64,000 bases of DNA from Flavobacteriia bacterium. Its GTDB lineage: Bacteria; Bacteroidota; Bacteroidia; Flavobacteriales; Schleiferiaceae. Both the position numbers and the translations under genes were made by a program. The stretch spans positions 1 through 64,000 of the forward strand of contig JABXHW010000050.1 of NCBI GenBank assembly GCA_013373425.1, read 5' to 3'. Below the pieces are notes generated by a model. The model worked only from the letters and a program-made list of their open reading frames with translations, was not told the DNA's origin and ran no database searches. This document shows positions 17,019 to 25,046 of the stretch, in pieces; the first letter of the stretch is position 1, and every line of letters starts with the position of its first letter.

Positions 17019-18122
17019 ATGCGGTTTTTCATTTCAATGTTGTTCATACTGAAGCTCGGTTCTGTTTCTGGGCAATCTGATGCGCAACAGTTTCTGAATT
17101 CCAAGAGCTATTTGGTCCTTGGACTTTCGGAAGCTGTGAGTGAAACTAACCGCGCAGGTATCTGGAAACTTTCTCCAGCCATCGCTGTTCGATATGGATT
17201 GGTGGTGGTGGATGGCTACGATGAGCGCTTAGATCCTATGTGGTCTACTCGTGCGGCTCAAATCTGGTACCGTCATCTTTATAATCAACTTTCCGATTCG
17301 GTATTGGCAGACATCGCCATGGTGGAAGGTCCTGCTTATGCTCAACGCGTGGCCTACAACGCCATTGCTTACAGAAGGTGGCAGAACAAACTGGTTCGTT
17401 GGAAAGATGAAGCGGAAACGCGTACGGCCATCAACTTTGATCAATGGACTTACAATGAGGAACCGCTGCTTGGTCCTGTTTATTGGGAGGATTTAGACAC
17501 AACCATTGGTGGCCTCGATTGGAATAGAATTAAGGCTATCAATCCAGCAATAACAGGTGACTATCTCCCTGCTGGAGCGAGCGCGTCGATTCGTTTAGAC
17601 TCCAATATCGATGAAGATATTATGGAGCGGTTGTGGGCGAGGGCAGAGGTACGTGACCGTGATGCTGGTGAAGAGCTCGCTCAAATTCGCCGAAGAATTG
17701 AAAACAATATTCCCGATCCATCTACGCATACTCGCATTTCTTATCGCGTTAAGTCTGGAGACGTTCTCGGAGCGATTGCACAGCGCTATCGCGTGAGCTT
17801 ATCCGATTTGAAGAGATGGAACAGCTTGCATTCGAATATGATTCGTATCGGTCAGGATTTGGTGGTATATGTCCCGCGCGGTGTGGAAGTAGCAACGGTG
17901 ACCCAAGAACAGGCCGTGGAAAACGAAGGTCAGGTTCGCTCTGATGAAGAGAATAGAACTGAAATTCAGTACAGAGTTAAATCTGGAGACACCTTGTGGT
18001 CGATTGCGAGAAACTATCCAGGAATTAGTGCTGACGATATCATGCGTTGGAATGGAATAAATGAGAATATTCAGGAAGGACAAATGCTCTTGATTCTCGT
18101 TGAAAACACTGCTCGTCCATGA
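17019..18122 (+). CDS. Secreted protein with a degenerate MltD-like transglycosylase domain and two LysM domains
   Basis: A 367-residue protein with a signal peptide (MRFFISMLFILKLGSVSGQ). Residues about 31-105 resemble the second half of an MltD-type SLT domain: GIWKLSPAIAVRYGL...DERLDPMWSTRAA matches the GLWQLMPxTAxxYGL...DERxDPxxSTxAA pattern. However, the segment that should hold the catalytic Glu (ESxFNPxAxS) is about six residues too short (SEAVSETNRAG), so the domain is probably inactive. Residues about 163-193 resemble the MltD inter-domain region. Two LysM peptidoglycan-binding domains lie at about 241-285 and 317-361, each opening with YRVKSGD. It is the first gene of a four-gene operon; its stop overlaps the next start (ATGA). 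Likely a wall-binding scaffold for the SGNH/MBOAT proteins; that role is inferred. Confidence 0.85.
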   Translation: MRFFISMLFILKLGSVSGQSDAQQFLNSKSYLVLGLSEAVSETNRAGIWKLSPAIAVRYGLVVVDGYDERLDPMWSTRAAQIWYRHLYNQLSDSVLADIAMVEGPAYAQRVAYNAIAYRRWQNKLVRWKDEAETRTAINFDQWTYNEEPLLGPVYWEDLDTTIGGLDWNRIKAINPAITGDYLPAGASASIRLDSNIDEDIMERLWARAEVRDRDAGEELAQIRRRIENNIPDPSTHTRISYRVKSGDVLGAIAQRYRVSLSDLKRWNSLHSNMIRIGQDLVVYVPRGVEVATVTQEQAVENEGQVRSDEENRTEIQYRVKSGDTLWSIARNYPGISADDIMRWNGINENIQEGQMLLILVENTARP

Positions 18123-19603
18123 TTAAACCCGCTCATACACTCGGCTTCTTGCTTGCTGTGGGTGCAATTTGCTTTGCGCTTATGCATGTGGTGCCGGAGG
18201 ATGGAATCAAGGTGGGCGAGTTCACTTTGAGATACCCTACATGGACGCAATTCACGGCAAAGGACACCACGCCAAGAGTCGATGTTCAAGCTATCATTCG
18301 CGCAAGTCATATGTCTCGACTAGACACTGCAGGAAAGGCAGAGTCGGAAGAGGAGAAGCTGGCTCGTGAGCACCTGCGAAAAACACTTCAGCTAAGAAAG
18401 ATTCAATATGCTGAAGGCGATACCGCTGGATTGCACAATCTCAGGCTCGCTCTTGAATCTCTGAAAGAGAATGGCGATAAGATTCGGGTTCTCCATTACG
18501 GCGATTCTCAAATTGAAGGCGATAGAATTACCAGTCTATTGCGCAGTGAATGGACACGCCTCTATGGTGGCGAAGGTCCTGGGATGCTCGATGCAGTGCC
18601 ACTCGCACCTACATTCTCCATTGATCAGACATATTCTCCGAACTGGAGTAGATATACCGCATTCGGAAGAAAGGACACGAACATCAAGCACTCGATGTAT
18701 GGCATTCGAGGTGTGCTTTGTCGATACACCGCACCGCAAGGCGATTCACTGGTAACCGATACTACCTCGGCTTGGTTGGAGTTCAAGCCATCGAACCGTG
18801 CGTATCGCTCTGCGAGGAGGTATCATCAGATGAGGTTGCATTACCGCGCCTGGGAGGCTGACTTCAAGCTAGAAGTGTATTGCAACGATACTCTTTACAG
18901 CACACAAGTGATCAACAAAGCTTCGTCTGAGCAAGTACGTACTTGGAATTTTACTGAAACACCTGACAAAATCCGGATGGTATTCACGGGTAGAGTTTCA
19001 CCAGACGTTTATGGCATTTCACTAGAAGGGAATTCTGGGGTAGTGGTGGACAATATTCCAATGCGCGGTGCCTCCGGTGTTATTTTCTCAAGAATGACCC
19101 CTAACCATCTTTCACGGGTGTACGAGAAGGAACCTGTGCAGTTTATCATTTACCAATACGGAGGGAATACGGTACCGTACATCAACGAGGAAAGTCAGGT
19201 TCGCCGATATGCGCGCAACGTTCGCCGACAGATTCAGTTCTTCAAATCGGCTTTACCAGAAGCGACCATATTGATGATTGGGCCATCGGATATGAGCATG
19301 AAATCGGGCACTTCCTATCAAACGTATGAAGCTGTTCCATGGGTTCGCGACGCATTCAGAGAAGTTGCGGCTCAAGAGAATGTATTGTTCTGGGATATTT
19401 ACGGAGCGATGGGAGGCTTTAACTCCATGCCTCAATGGGTGGAAGCAGACCCTCCTTTGGCTGGACCAGATTATGTGCACTTTACACCTCGAGGCGCTCG
19501 TGAAATCGGCTCTTGGTTAGTGAATGCTTTGCAGAGAGAAATTTATCCTGAATTTGTTGAAAGCGAATCAGATACGCTGTTAATCCCCGGAGCAAACCAA
19601 TGA
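18119..19603 (+). CDS. Membrane-anchored SGNH-fold hydrolase/acetyltransferase-like protein (first of pair)
   Basis: A 494-residue protein with one N-terminal membrane anchor (about residues 8-24), so the body is periplasmic. SGNH block I is LHYGDSQIEGD with catalytic Ser130; the oxyanion-type block III is YQYGGNT (Asn350); block V is PDYVHFTPRG (Asp451, His454). About 180 residues of beta-rich sequence separate blocks I and III, an interrupted architecture reminiscent of peptidoglycan O-acetylesterase Ape1, where a carbohydrate-binding-type domain is inserted in the SGNH fold. Residues 70-100 are a charged helix. Start and stop overlap neighbours by ATGA on both sides. It may transfer or remove O-acetyl groups from glycans; direction is not decidable from sequence. 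Confidence 0.8.
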   Translation: MIKPAHTLGFLLAVGAICFALMHVVPEDGIKVGEFTLRYPTWTQFTAKDTTPRVDVQAIIRASHMSRLDTAGKAESEEEKLAREHLRKTLQLRKIQYAEGDTAGLHNLRLALESLKENGDKIRVLHYGDSQIEGDRITSLLRSEWTRLYGGEGPGMLDAVPLAPTFSIDQTYSPNWSRYTAFGRKDTNIKHSMYGIRGVLCRYTAPQGDSLVTDTTSAWLEFKPSNRAYRSARRYHQMRLHYRAWEADFKLEVYCNDTLYSTQVINKASSEQVRTWNFTETPDKIRMVFTGRVSPDVYGISLEGNSGVVVDNIPMRGASGVIFSRMTPNHLSRVYEKEPVQFIIYQYGGNTVPYINEESQVRRYARNVRRQIQFFKSALPEATILMIGPSDMSMKSGTSYQTYEAVPWVRDAFREVAAQENVLFWDIYGAMGGFNSMPQWVEADPPLAGPDYVHFTPRGAREIGSWLVNALQREIYPEFVESESDTLLIPGANQ

Positions 19604-20829
19604 GAATAATTGCAGCAATCCTTCTTTCGGTTTTGTCTTTGTCGATGATGGCGCAAAGGGAACTTCAGTCGCGATACCCCTTTATGCATCTCGAAGACAA
19701 TCGCATTCAAGTGCTTGGCGATGATGACAAGGTTGAGGACTTTTTTGAAAAGCTGGATGACTTGGCCTTTAACGGAGAGGGCAATATCAGCATCTTGCAC
19801 ATGGGGGGCTCTCACGTTCAAGCTGGGACGCTTTCTCAAGCCATGCGTGAGGGAATGCATGCTATGAGTCCGGGCTTAAAAGGGAACAGAGGATTCTTTT
19901 TCCCATTCCGATTAGCACACACCAACGAACCACGTAATTTTTCCATCAGCTCTACAGGCGACTGGGATGGATATCGCTGTTCTGTAAATAATCACTCCGC
20001 TCGATGGGGAATGAGCGGTATTGTGGCGACAACCACAGATGCTGATTCAAGAACAACTATAGTAGCGTACGACGGCGATACTGGGAAGTACCGCTTCAGC
20101 ACGATTCGCATTTACCATCCGAGCGGAGGTGAATATTACCATCCGATCATTGATTCCAATCAATATACGGTCGACACCATTTTCTTTGATTCACGCGGGT
20201 TCACGGAGTTCCGATTTAGAGGAAATTACTCAGAGTTTGTCTTTGAACTCGACGGATCGGATTCAGCTGAATCCTTTGTTTGGCAAGGGGTTGAGTTCGT
20301 AAATGACTGGCCTGGAATGAGCTATCATGCCATTGGTGTGAATGGAGCAAGTACGAAGAGCTATTTGCGTTGTGAAGACTTTGAGAGTCAGATCAAAGCA
20401 TTGGCACCCGACTTGGTTGTGTTTGGTATCGGTATCAACGATGCGTACATGAGTCAGGATAGATTTGAGCCAGAGGTGTTCAAAGCGCGATACGACAGTC
20501 TGATGGACATGCTCGAAGCTGCAAATCCAAGCGTGGTCTTCCTGTTCCTCACTAACAACGATAGTTATTATCGAAGAAGATACCCGAATCCCAATGCACT
20601 CGAGGTTCAGCGCGTAATGAAGGAGCTGGCGGAAGAAAGAGACGGTATGTATTGGGACCTCTTCGAAGTGATGGGAGGTTTGGGTAGTGTGGATCTTTGG
20701 GTAGACCGCGGATTGGCAAGATCTGATAGGATTCACATGAGTCCGGATGGGTACCGCCTCCAAGCCGAGTTGCTCACGTACGCTATTGAGCGTGCATGGT
20801 TGAACCATCTAGAGGAGCACGCCCGATGA
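19600..20829 (+). CDS. Secreted SGNH-fold hydrolase/acetyltransferase-like protein (second of pair)
   Basis: A 409-residue exported protein with a signal peptide (MRIIAAILLSVLSLSMMAQ). Block I is HMGGSHVQAG with Ser71, where the usual GDS is GGS; block III is GIGINDAY (Asn280); block V is SDRIHMSPDGY (Asp376, His379). As in the preceding gene, roughly 200 residues of beta-rich sequence are inserted between blocks I and III, and the corresponding insert ends align in style (GVNGAS here, PMRGAS there). The two are therefore diverged paralogues with complete Ser/Asn/Asp/His sets. ATGA overlaps join it to the first SGNH gene and to the MBOAT gene. Probably it works with the MBOAT protein in periplasmic glycan O-acetylation. 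Confidence 0.8.
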   Translation: MRIIAAILLSVLSLSMMAQRELQSRYPFMHLEDNRIQVLGDDDKVEDFFEKLDDLAFNGEGNISILHMGGSHVQAGTLSQAMREGMHAMSPGLKGNRGFFFPFRLAHTNEPRNFSISSTGDWDGYRCSVNNHSARWGMSGIVATTTDADSRTTIVAYDGDTGKYRFSTIRIYHPSGGEYYHPIIDSNQYTVDTIFFDSRGFTEFRFRGNYSEFVFELDGSDSAESFVWQGVEFVNDWPGMSYHAIGVNGASTKSYLRCEDFESQIKALAPDLVVFGIGINDAYMSQDRFEPEVFKARYDSLMDMLEAANPSVVFLFLTNNDSYYRRRYPNPNALEVQRVMKELAEERDGMYWDLFEVMGGLGSVDLWVDRGLARSDRIHMSPDGYRLQAELLTYAIERAWLNHLEEHAR

Positions 20830-22493
20830 GTGAGTTTTTTACAGAGCTACTTTCGAAGCTGAAGTATGATTCAGATTCACCTCTAATCTTCACGGATTAT
20901 GTGTTTTGGGTGTTCTTTGCTTTTGTACTGCTCGTGTATTCCTTCATCTACAAGAAGAATTATGCGAGGAATGCATTTCTATTCGTAGCCAGCTTGTACT
21001 TCTATTACAAGACGAGTGGTTTCTTCTTCTACATACTCTTATTCTCTACAGCCGTCGATTTTGGAATTGGGCATTGGATCTACAATACGCCTAAGAAGCT
21101 TCATAAGCAGCTCCTGGTAGCCTTAAGCGTCACTGTCAACTTATCTGTGTTGTTCTACTTCAAGTACGCTTACTTCTTCGCGGATATGCTGGCCAACACG
21201 CTTGGGCTTGAAGTAGAGGTGGTGAACCACTTTGCTCAGATGTCTAACTCGTGGTTTGGAACTGATTTTATTGAAGACAAGATCCTTCTTCCGGTAGGTA
21301 TCAGCTTCTTCACATTCCAGACCATCAGCTATAGCGTAGATATCTATCGAGGCTTGATCAAGCCCGTTCGGAATCCGTTGGATTTTGGGTTTTATGTGTC
21401 TTTCTTCCCACAGCTCGTAGCGGGACCTATCGTTCGTGCGAGCGAGTTTATCCCGCAATTGTACCAAAAGTATACGCTGGATAAGAAGACCTTTGGCTTG
21501 GGCGTGTTCTGGATTTTGAATGGCCTCCTGAAGAAGGTCCTTTTAGCAGATTATATCGCGGTGAACTTTGTCGATCGGGTATTTGAAAATCCGCTCATGC
21601 ACACCGGTTTTGAGAATATGATGGCGCTATTTGGCTATTCAATACAGGTTTATGCGGATTTCTCCGGGTACACTGATATGGCCATTGGAATTGCACTCTT
21701 ATTAGGCTTCCAATTGCCGGTTAACTTCAACTCACCTTACAAAGCGTCCAGCGTGGGTGAGTTTTGGAAACGTTGGCATATTTCCCTCAGCACATGGCTT
21801 AAGGATTACCTCTATATCCCAATGGGGGGTAATAGAAAGGGAAGTATCTTCTCGTACGCCAGTATGTTCACCATTTTGCTTTCGCTGAGTCTGCTATCGA
21901 GTAGCTGGGTTCTGCCTGTTATTTGTGCCAGTGTTGTAGCGGTTTCTGGGGTGCTTTCTCAGCTAAGCAAGAAGTTTAGACATTGGCTAGAAAACAACAT
22001 CAACATCATGCTTACGATGCTCTTGGGCGGCTTGTGGCACGGCTCCAGTTGGAACTTTGTGGTTTGGGGCGGATTGAACGGGGCAGGTCTGGTAGTATTC
22101 AAGCTTTGGAAGCGAATTAGTCCGTGGAACGACAAGTCGAAATGGTACTTCCGCGCTTGGGGCATTTTGCTCACTTTCGTTTTCATCACCTTCACAAGAA
22201 CTTGGTTCCGAAATGAGAGCTTCGAGAATGCACGTATCATGCTCAATCAAATTGGAACCTCATTCAGTTTGGAATTGGCGCCTGACATTCTTCTCGGATT
22301 CTGGAAAGTGTTCGTTGTGATGGGAGTGGGTATGATCATTCACTGGTTGCCATCATCGTTCAAGCACATGTACCGACAGCGCTTCATTCAGCTGCATTGG
22401 TCTCTGCAAATACTCATTTCCGTCGTTTCTGTGTTTGCTGCATACCAGGTATTGTCAGCACAGCTCCAGCCGTTTATTTACTTTGCGTTCTAG
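20826..22493 (+). CDS. MBOAT-family membrane O-acyltransferase (AlgI/PatA type)
   Basis: A 555-residue polytopic protein of the AlgI/PatA group, which moves acetyl groups from a cytoplasmic donor across the membrane for attachment to glycans by an SGNH partner. I use the ATG at 20826 because it overlaps the preceding stop as ATGA, the pattern of the whole operon; an ATG at 20796 would add 10 polar residues. Family motifs are EFWKRWHISLSTWLKDYLYI, GGNRKG (334-339) and GGLWHGSSWNF with catalytic His405. Between GGNRKG and GGLWHG lies an insertion of about 50 residues with two hydrophobic segments that AlgI does not have. The gene converges on the MltF gene with a 10-base gap. Confidence 0.93.
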   Translation: MSEFFTELLSKLKYDSDSPLIFTDYVFWVFFAFVLLVYSFIYKKNYARNAFLFVASLYFYYKTSGFFFYILLFSTAVDFGIGHWIYNTPKKLHKQLLVALSVTVNLSVLFYFKYAYFFADMLANTLGLEVEVVNHFAQMSNSWFGTDFIEDKILLPVGISFFTFQTISYSVDIYRGLIKPVRNPLDFGFYVSFFPQLVAGPIVRASEFIPQLYQKYTLDKKTFGLGVFWILNGLLKKVLLADYIAVNFVDRVFENPLMHTGFENMMALFGYSIQVYADFSGYTDMAIGIALLLGFQLPVNFNSPYKASSVGEFWKRWHISLSTWLKDYLYIPMGGNRKGSIFSYASMFTILLSLSLLSSSWVLPVICASVVAVSGVLSQLSKKFRHWLENNINIMLTMLLGGLWHGSSWNFVVWGGLNGAGLVVFKLWKRISPWNDKSKWYFRAWGILLTFVFITFTRTWFRNESFENARIMLNQIGTSFSLELAPDILLGFWKVFVVMGVGMIIHWLPSSFKHMYRQRFIQLHWSLQILISVVSVFAAYQVLSAQLQPFIYFAF

Positions 22494-22503
22494 GGGGGAT
22501 TAG

Positions 22504-24027
22504 TTATTCCTCTGAAGAAAGTGTCACGAGTTCAAGTTCCACTTCCTCTGTGGGGAATGAGATCCACGCCACGTCATTTCCTTCAGAGTTATTGTCGGTA
22601 AACTCTACATAATACTGGTACGTCCGCATGATATTGCGCACATAGTGCACAGGCTCGGCGCCTCTACAGTAACCGTGATCTACTACTGGGTCGTTGTAGT
22701 ACTTCGGAAGCATTTTGTTCTTCAGCATAACCTCAACTTGATCAAACCAAACATCGGTCTTCAAGTTGTATTTCTCTGCGAGATTTCGAGCATCAATCAC
22801 ATGTCCGAGGCCTACGTTATAGGAAGCTAGTACAAACTTATCCATGTCCGTAGTGTCTGTGAGCTTCCTGCGCCAGTAGCGTTCCAACCAAACTATAAAT
22901 CCGGTACCCGCCTGCATATTGCGAGAAGGGATGTGCAGCTCATCCGGAGTCACTCCAAAACGCTCGCCGGTTGTGGGCATTACCTGCATTAAGCCCGTAG
23001 CTCCAAAAGGCGACTTCGCGTCTGGATTAAACCTCGACTCTTGATGAATGAGGGCAGCGAGCAAACGCCAATCCCAGCCAATTTCTTCTGCACGGTCCTG
23101 AATCATTCCGTCAAAAGAGCTGATATGTCCGTTTCTGATCTCACGGATCGATTCATTCCGACGAGGGTTAGAGGAGAAGTATTTGTTGTAGATGATGTTG
23201 TATCGTGAAGAATTCACTTTTGTATCCAGCCATGTGTTGATGGAAAGCATCAAGCTATCCTTCTCTGGCGGTAACGCCCATGCAATCGCTTGAGTCAGCG
23301 AAATAGGAGTGTTGATATCAAGGTTGGGATAGAACACTCTGTGCATACGTGCGATGTTCTCATCGGCTACCGTTAAATCGATTTCACCTTCGGCCACCAT
23401 TTCGAGCAACCGGCTGTAACCCACGTCTGATGCTACTTCAACAACATCAACTTGAATTCCATTTTCTCGGACGATGTTATAAAGACGCTCTGCAAAACTC
23501 GAAGTTCGATTCACGTGAACTTGTCGTCCTTCTAACTCAAGAACATGATCGACTAACCACTCCTTACGAGCAGCTCTTGATCGTCTTGCTTCAGCTGTGA
23601 GACGCTGAACCAATACTTGTCGCGTGTAGTGGAGGGGCGAAGTGAAATCAACTCTTCGGAGTCGGTCACCTGTAATAGTAAGGTTACCAGCCGCTAAATC
23701 CCCGTTGCCGGCAAGCAATGAATCAAGAATGAAATCGAAATTCGGAATCACCTTTACATCGAGTTCTAGCCCGTGGTCTTTGCAGTACCAGTTAAGGATT
23801 TCGTAGTCGAATCCTCTGGGTTGGCCTTTCATGATGTAATAACTAGCTATGTTGTTGTCCATCAACACCGTAAGCTTACCAGGAACTTGGGTGAGTGGAG
23901 TGGAAACGGAATCGATTTGAGTGTCGTTTAATGCAAGCGAATCGGCGTCGTTATCCGACGAACAGCCAATGAGGAGCAAGCTGGCAAGAACCACAATCAG
24001 ATATGTCAAAAGCGACTTATTCTGCAT
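22504..24027 (-). CDS. mltF: Membrane-bound lytic murein transglycosylase F-like lipoprotein
   Basis: A 507-residue lipoprotein (signal ending LLLIGC, Cys22). Residues about 50-285 form a solute-binding type 3 domain (GQPRGFDYEILNWYC; GNGDLAAGNLTITGDRLRRVDF), the regulatory domain of MltF. Residues about 305-450 form the SLT catalytic domain, with Glu330 in LIHQESRFNPDAKSPFGATG and GLMQVMPTTGERFGV following. It cleaves peptidoglycan glycan strands to 1,6-anhydromuropeptides. The gene converges with the MBOAT operon with a 10-base gap and no terminator between, so read-through antisense RNA is possible. Because O-acetylation of MurNAc blocks this enzyme class, the neighbourhood is functionally suggestive. 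Confidence 0.93.
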   Translation of the reverse strand: MQNKSLLTYLIVVLASLLLIGCSSDNDADSLALNDTQIDSVSTPLTQVPGKLTVLMDNNIASYYIMKGQPRGFDYEILNWYCKDHGLELDVKVIPNFDFILDSLLAGNGDLAAGNLTITGDRLRRVDFTSPLHYTRQVLVQRLTAEARRSRAARKEWLVDHVLELEGRQVHVNRTSSFAERLYNIVRENGIQVDVVEVASDVGYSRLLEMVAEGEIDLTVADENIARMHRVFYPNLDINTPISLTQAIAWALPPEKDSLMLSINTWLDTKVNSSRYNIIYNKYFSSNPRRNESIREIRNGHISSFDGMIQDRAEEIGWDWRLLAALIHQESRFNPDAKSPFGATGLMQVMPTTGERFGVTPDELHIPSRNMQAGTGFIVWLERYWRRKLTDTTDMDKFVLASYNVGLGHVIDARNLAEKYNLKTDVWFDQVEVMLKNKMLPKYYNDPVVDHGYCRGAEPVHYVRNIMRTYQYYVEFTDNNSEGNDVAWISFPTEEVELELVTLSSEE

Positions 24028-24092
24028 ACAAACAAGATAACAAAGAGTGTTTTACACTGACCGTCAGAACATTCCGTCTTTTGAACAGGGGT

Positions 24093-24118
24093 ACGTGAAT
24101 AACCTCGCTATTCCACGT
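24093..24118. promoter_or_regulatory. Inverted repeat upstream of the usp gene, possible operator
   Basis: ACGTGAATA (24093-24101) faces TATTCCACGT (24109-24118) across a 7-base loop; nine of the positions pair with one bulged base. It ends 13 bases before the -7-like element at 24132, so it covers the expected -33 region of the usp promoter. It could be a regulator site. Confidence 0.4.
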
Positions 24119-24131
24119 CAAATCAAAATTC

Positions 24132-24139
24132 TATCTTCA
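24132..24139 (+). promoter_or_regulatory. -7-like element four bases before the usp ATG
   Basis: TATCTTCA, one base off TAnnTTYG, followed by CGAA and the ATG at 24144. The same octamer is used in the predicted FAH-gene promoter at 46658. It fits the leaderless layout seen at four other genes. Confidence 0.35.
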
Positions 24140-24143
24140 CGAA

Positions 24144-25046
24144 ATGACCGATAAAGAATCAATGAATTCACCTTTGTTTCCGCTGAGGTTTGAGAAGATA
24201 GGCTTGGCCATTGCCTTTTCACCAAGAGCAGAAGCATTGCTGTTTGAAGCTGTTCGCATTGTGAAGAGTTTCAATGCACAATTGATATTGATTCATGTTG
24301 GGGAGCTTTCAGAAAGCGCGAAGAATGACATTGACGATCTCGTTACTAGAGCGGGAGGTCAGGAGTTGGCTCCCAAGATTGTAGCTCAGGCCGGAAAACC
24401 AGTGGAGGTCATACTCGATGTTTGTAAACAAGAGCACATAGAACTCCTTCTCGCAGGCGCCCTTCAAAAGGAGAACCTTGTTAGATACTTCAGAGGTTCT
24501 ATTGCACGCCGATTGGTTCGTGAAGTGGAATGTTCCATTCTTCTGATTACTAATCCGAAGAAAGAAAGTGAACCCTGCTCCAAGATATTGGTCAATGGCC
24601 TAGCACATCCCAAAACACCAGACACCGTAAAGACAGCCATTTATGTGGCGAATCATCTTCAAACCAGCGAGCTTATCGTTGCAGACGAAGTGGCTACTAA
24701 TAAGGTTCGGGTTCGGGTAAATGACGACTTTGGACTCAAGCTAGCAGAGCGACAAAGAAGGCTAATCGAACGCGAAGAGAACAAGCGATTGCAAAAGGCA
24801 ATCAAAGAAGTTCCTTGTCCGGGAGATCTTGAGATTACCAAGCAGGTTCTTTATGGCAAGCCGGGCTACAGTATTGGTCACTTCGCGGCAAAGAAGGGGG
24901 TGGATATGTTGGTGATGAACAGTCCGGATTCATCTCTTGGCGTGCTCGACCGACTTTTCAAACACGATATAGAATACGTATTGAGTGATCTTCCATGTGA
25001 TTTGCTCATCGTTCATACTACCAAACGCACAGGGCATTCATCGTGA
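24144..25046 (+). CDS. Two-domain universal stress protein (UspA family)
   Basis: A 300-residue tandem Usp protein. Domain 1 covers about residues 10-140 and domain 2 about 145-295. Nucleotide-binding-loop-like segments are GALQKENLVRYFRGSIARRL in domain 1 and a less canonical NSPDSSLGVLDRLF in domain 2, so the second domain may not bind ATP. The stop overlaps the GTG start of the SulP transporter (GTGA), so the two are translated together; Usp domains often accompany or are fused to anion transporters and probably regulate them. Upstream lie an inverted repeat and a -7-like element. Confidence 0.88.
   Translation: MTDKESMNSPLFPLRFEKIGLAIAFSPRAEALLFEAVRIVKSFNAQLILIHVGELSESAKNDIDDLVTRAGGQELAPKIVAQAGKPVEVILDVCKQEHIELLLAGALQKENLVRYFRGSIARRLVREVECSILLITNPKKESEPCSKILVNGLAHPKTPDTVKTAIYVANHLQTSELIVADEVATNKVRVRVNDDFGLKLAERQRRLIEREENKRLQKAIKEVPCPGDLEITKQVLYGKPGYSIGHFAAKKGVDMLVMNSPDSSLGVLDRLFKHDIEYVLSDLPCDLLIVHTTKRTGHSS

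Noticed and set aside
20263..20808. 181-codon minus-strand open frame opposite the second SGNH gene
   Set aside because: The sense frame has complete SGNH blocks and ATGA coupling to its neighbours; the antisense product has no motif.
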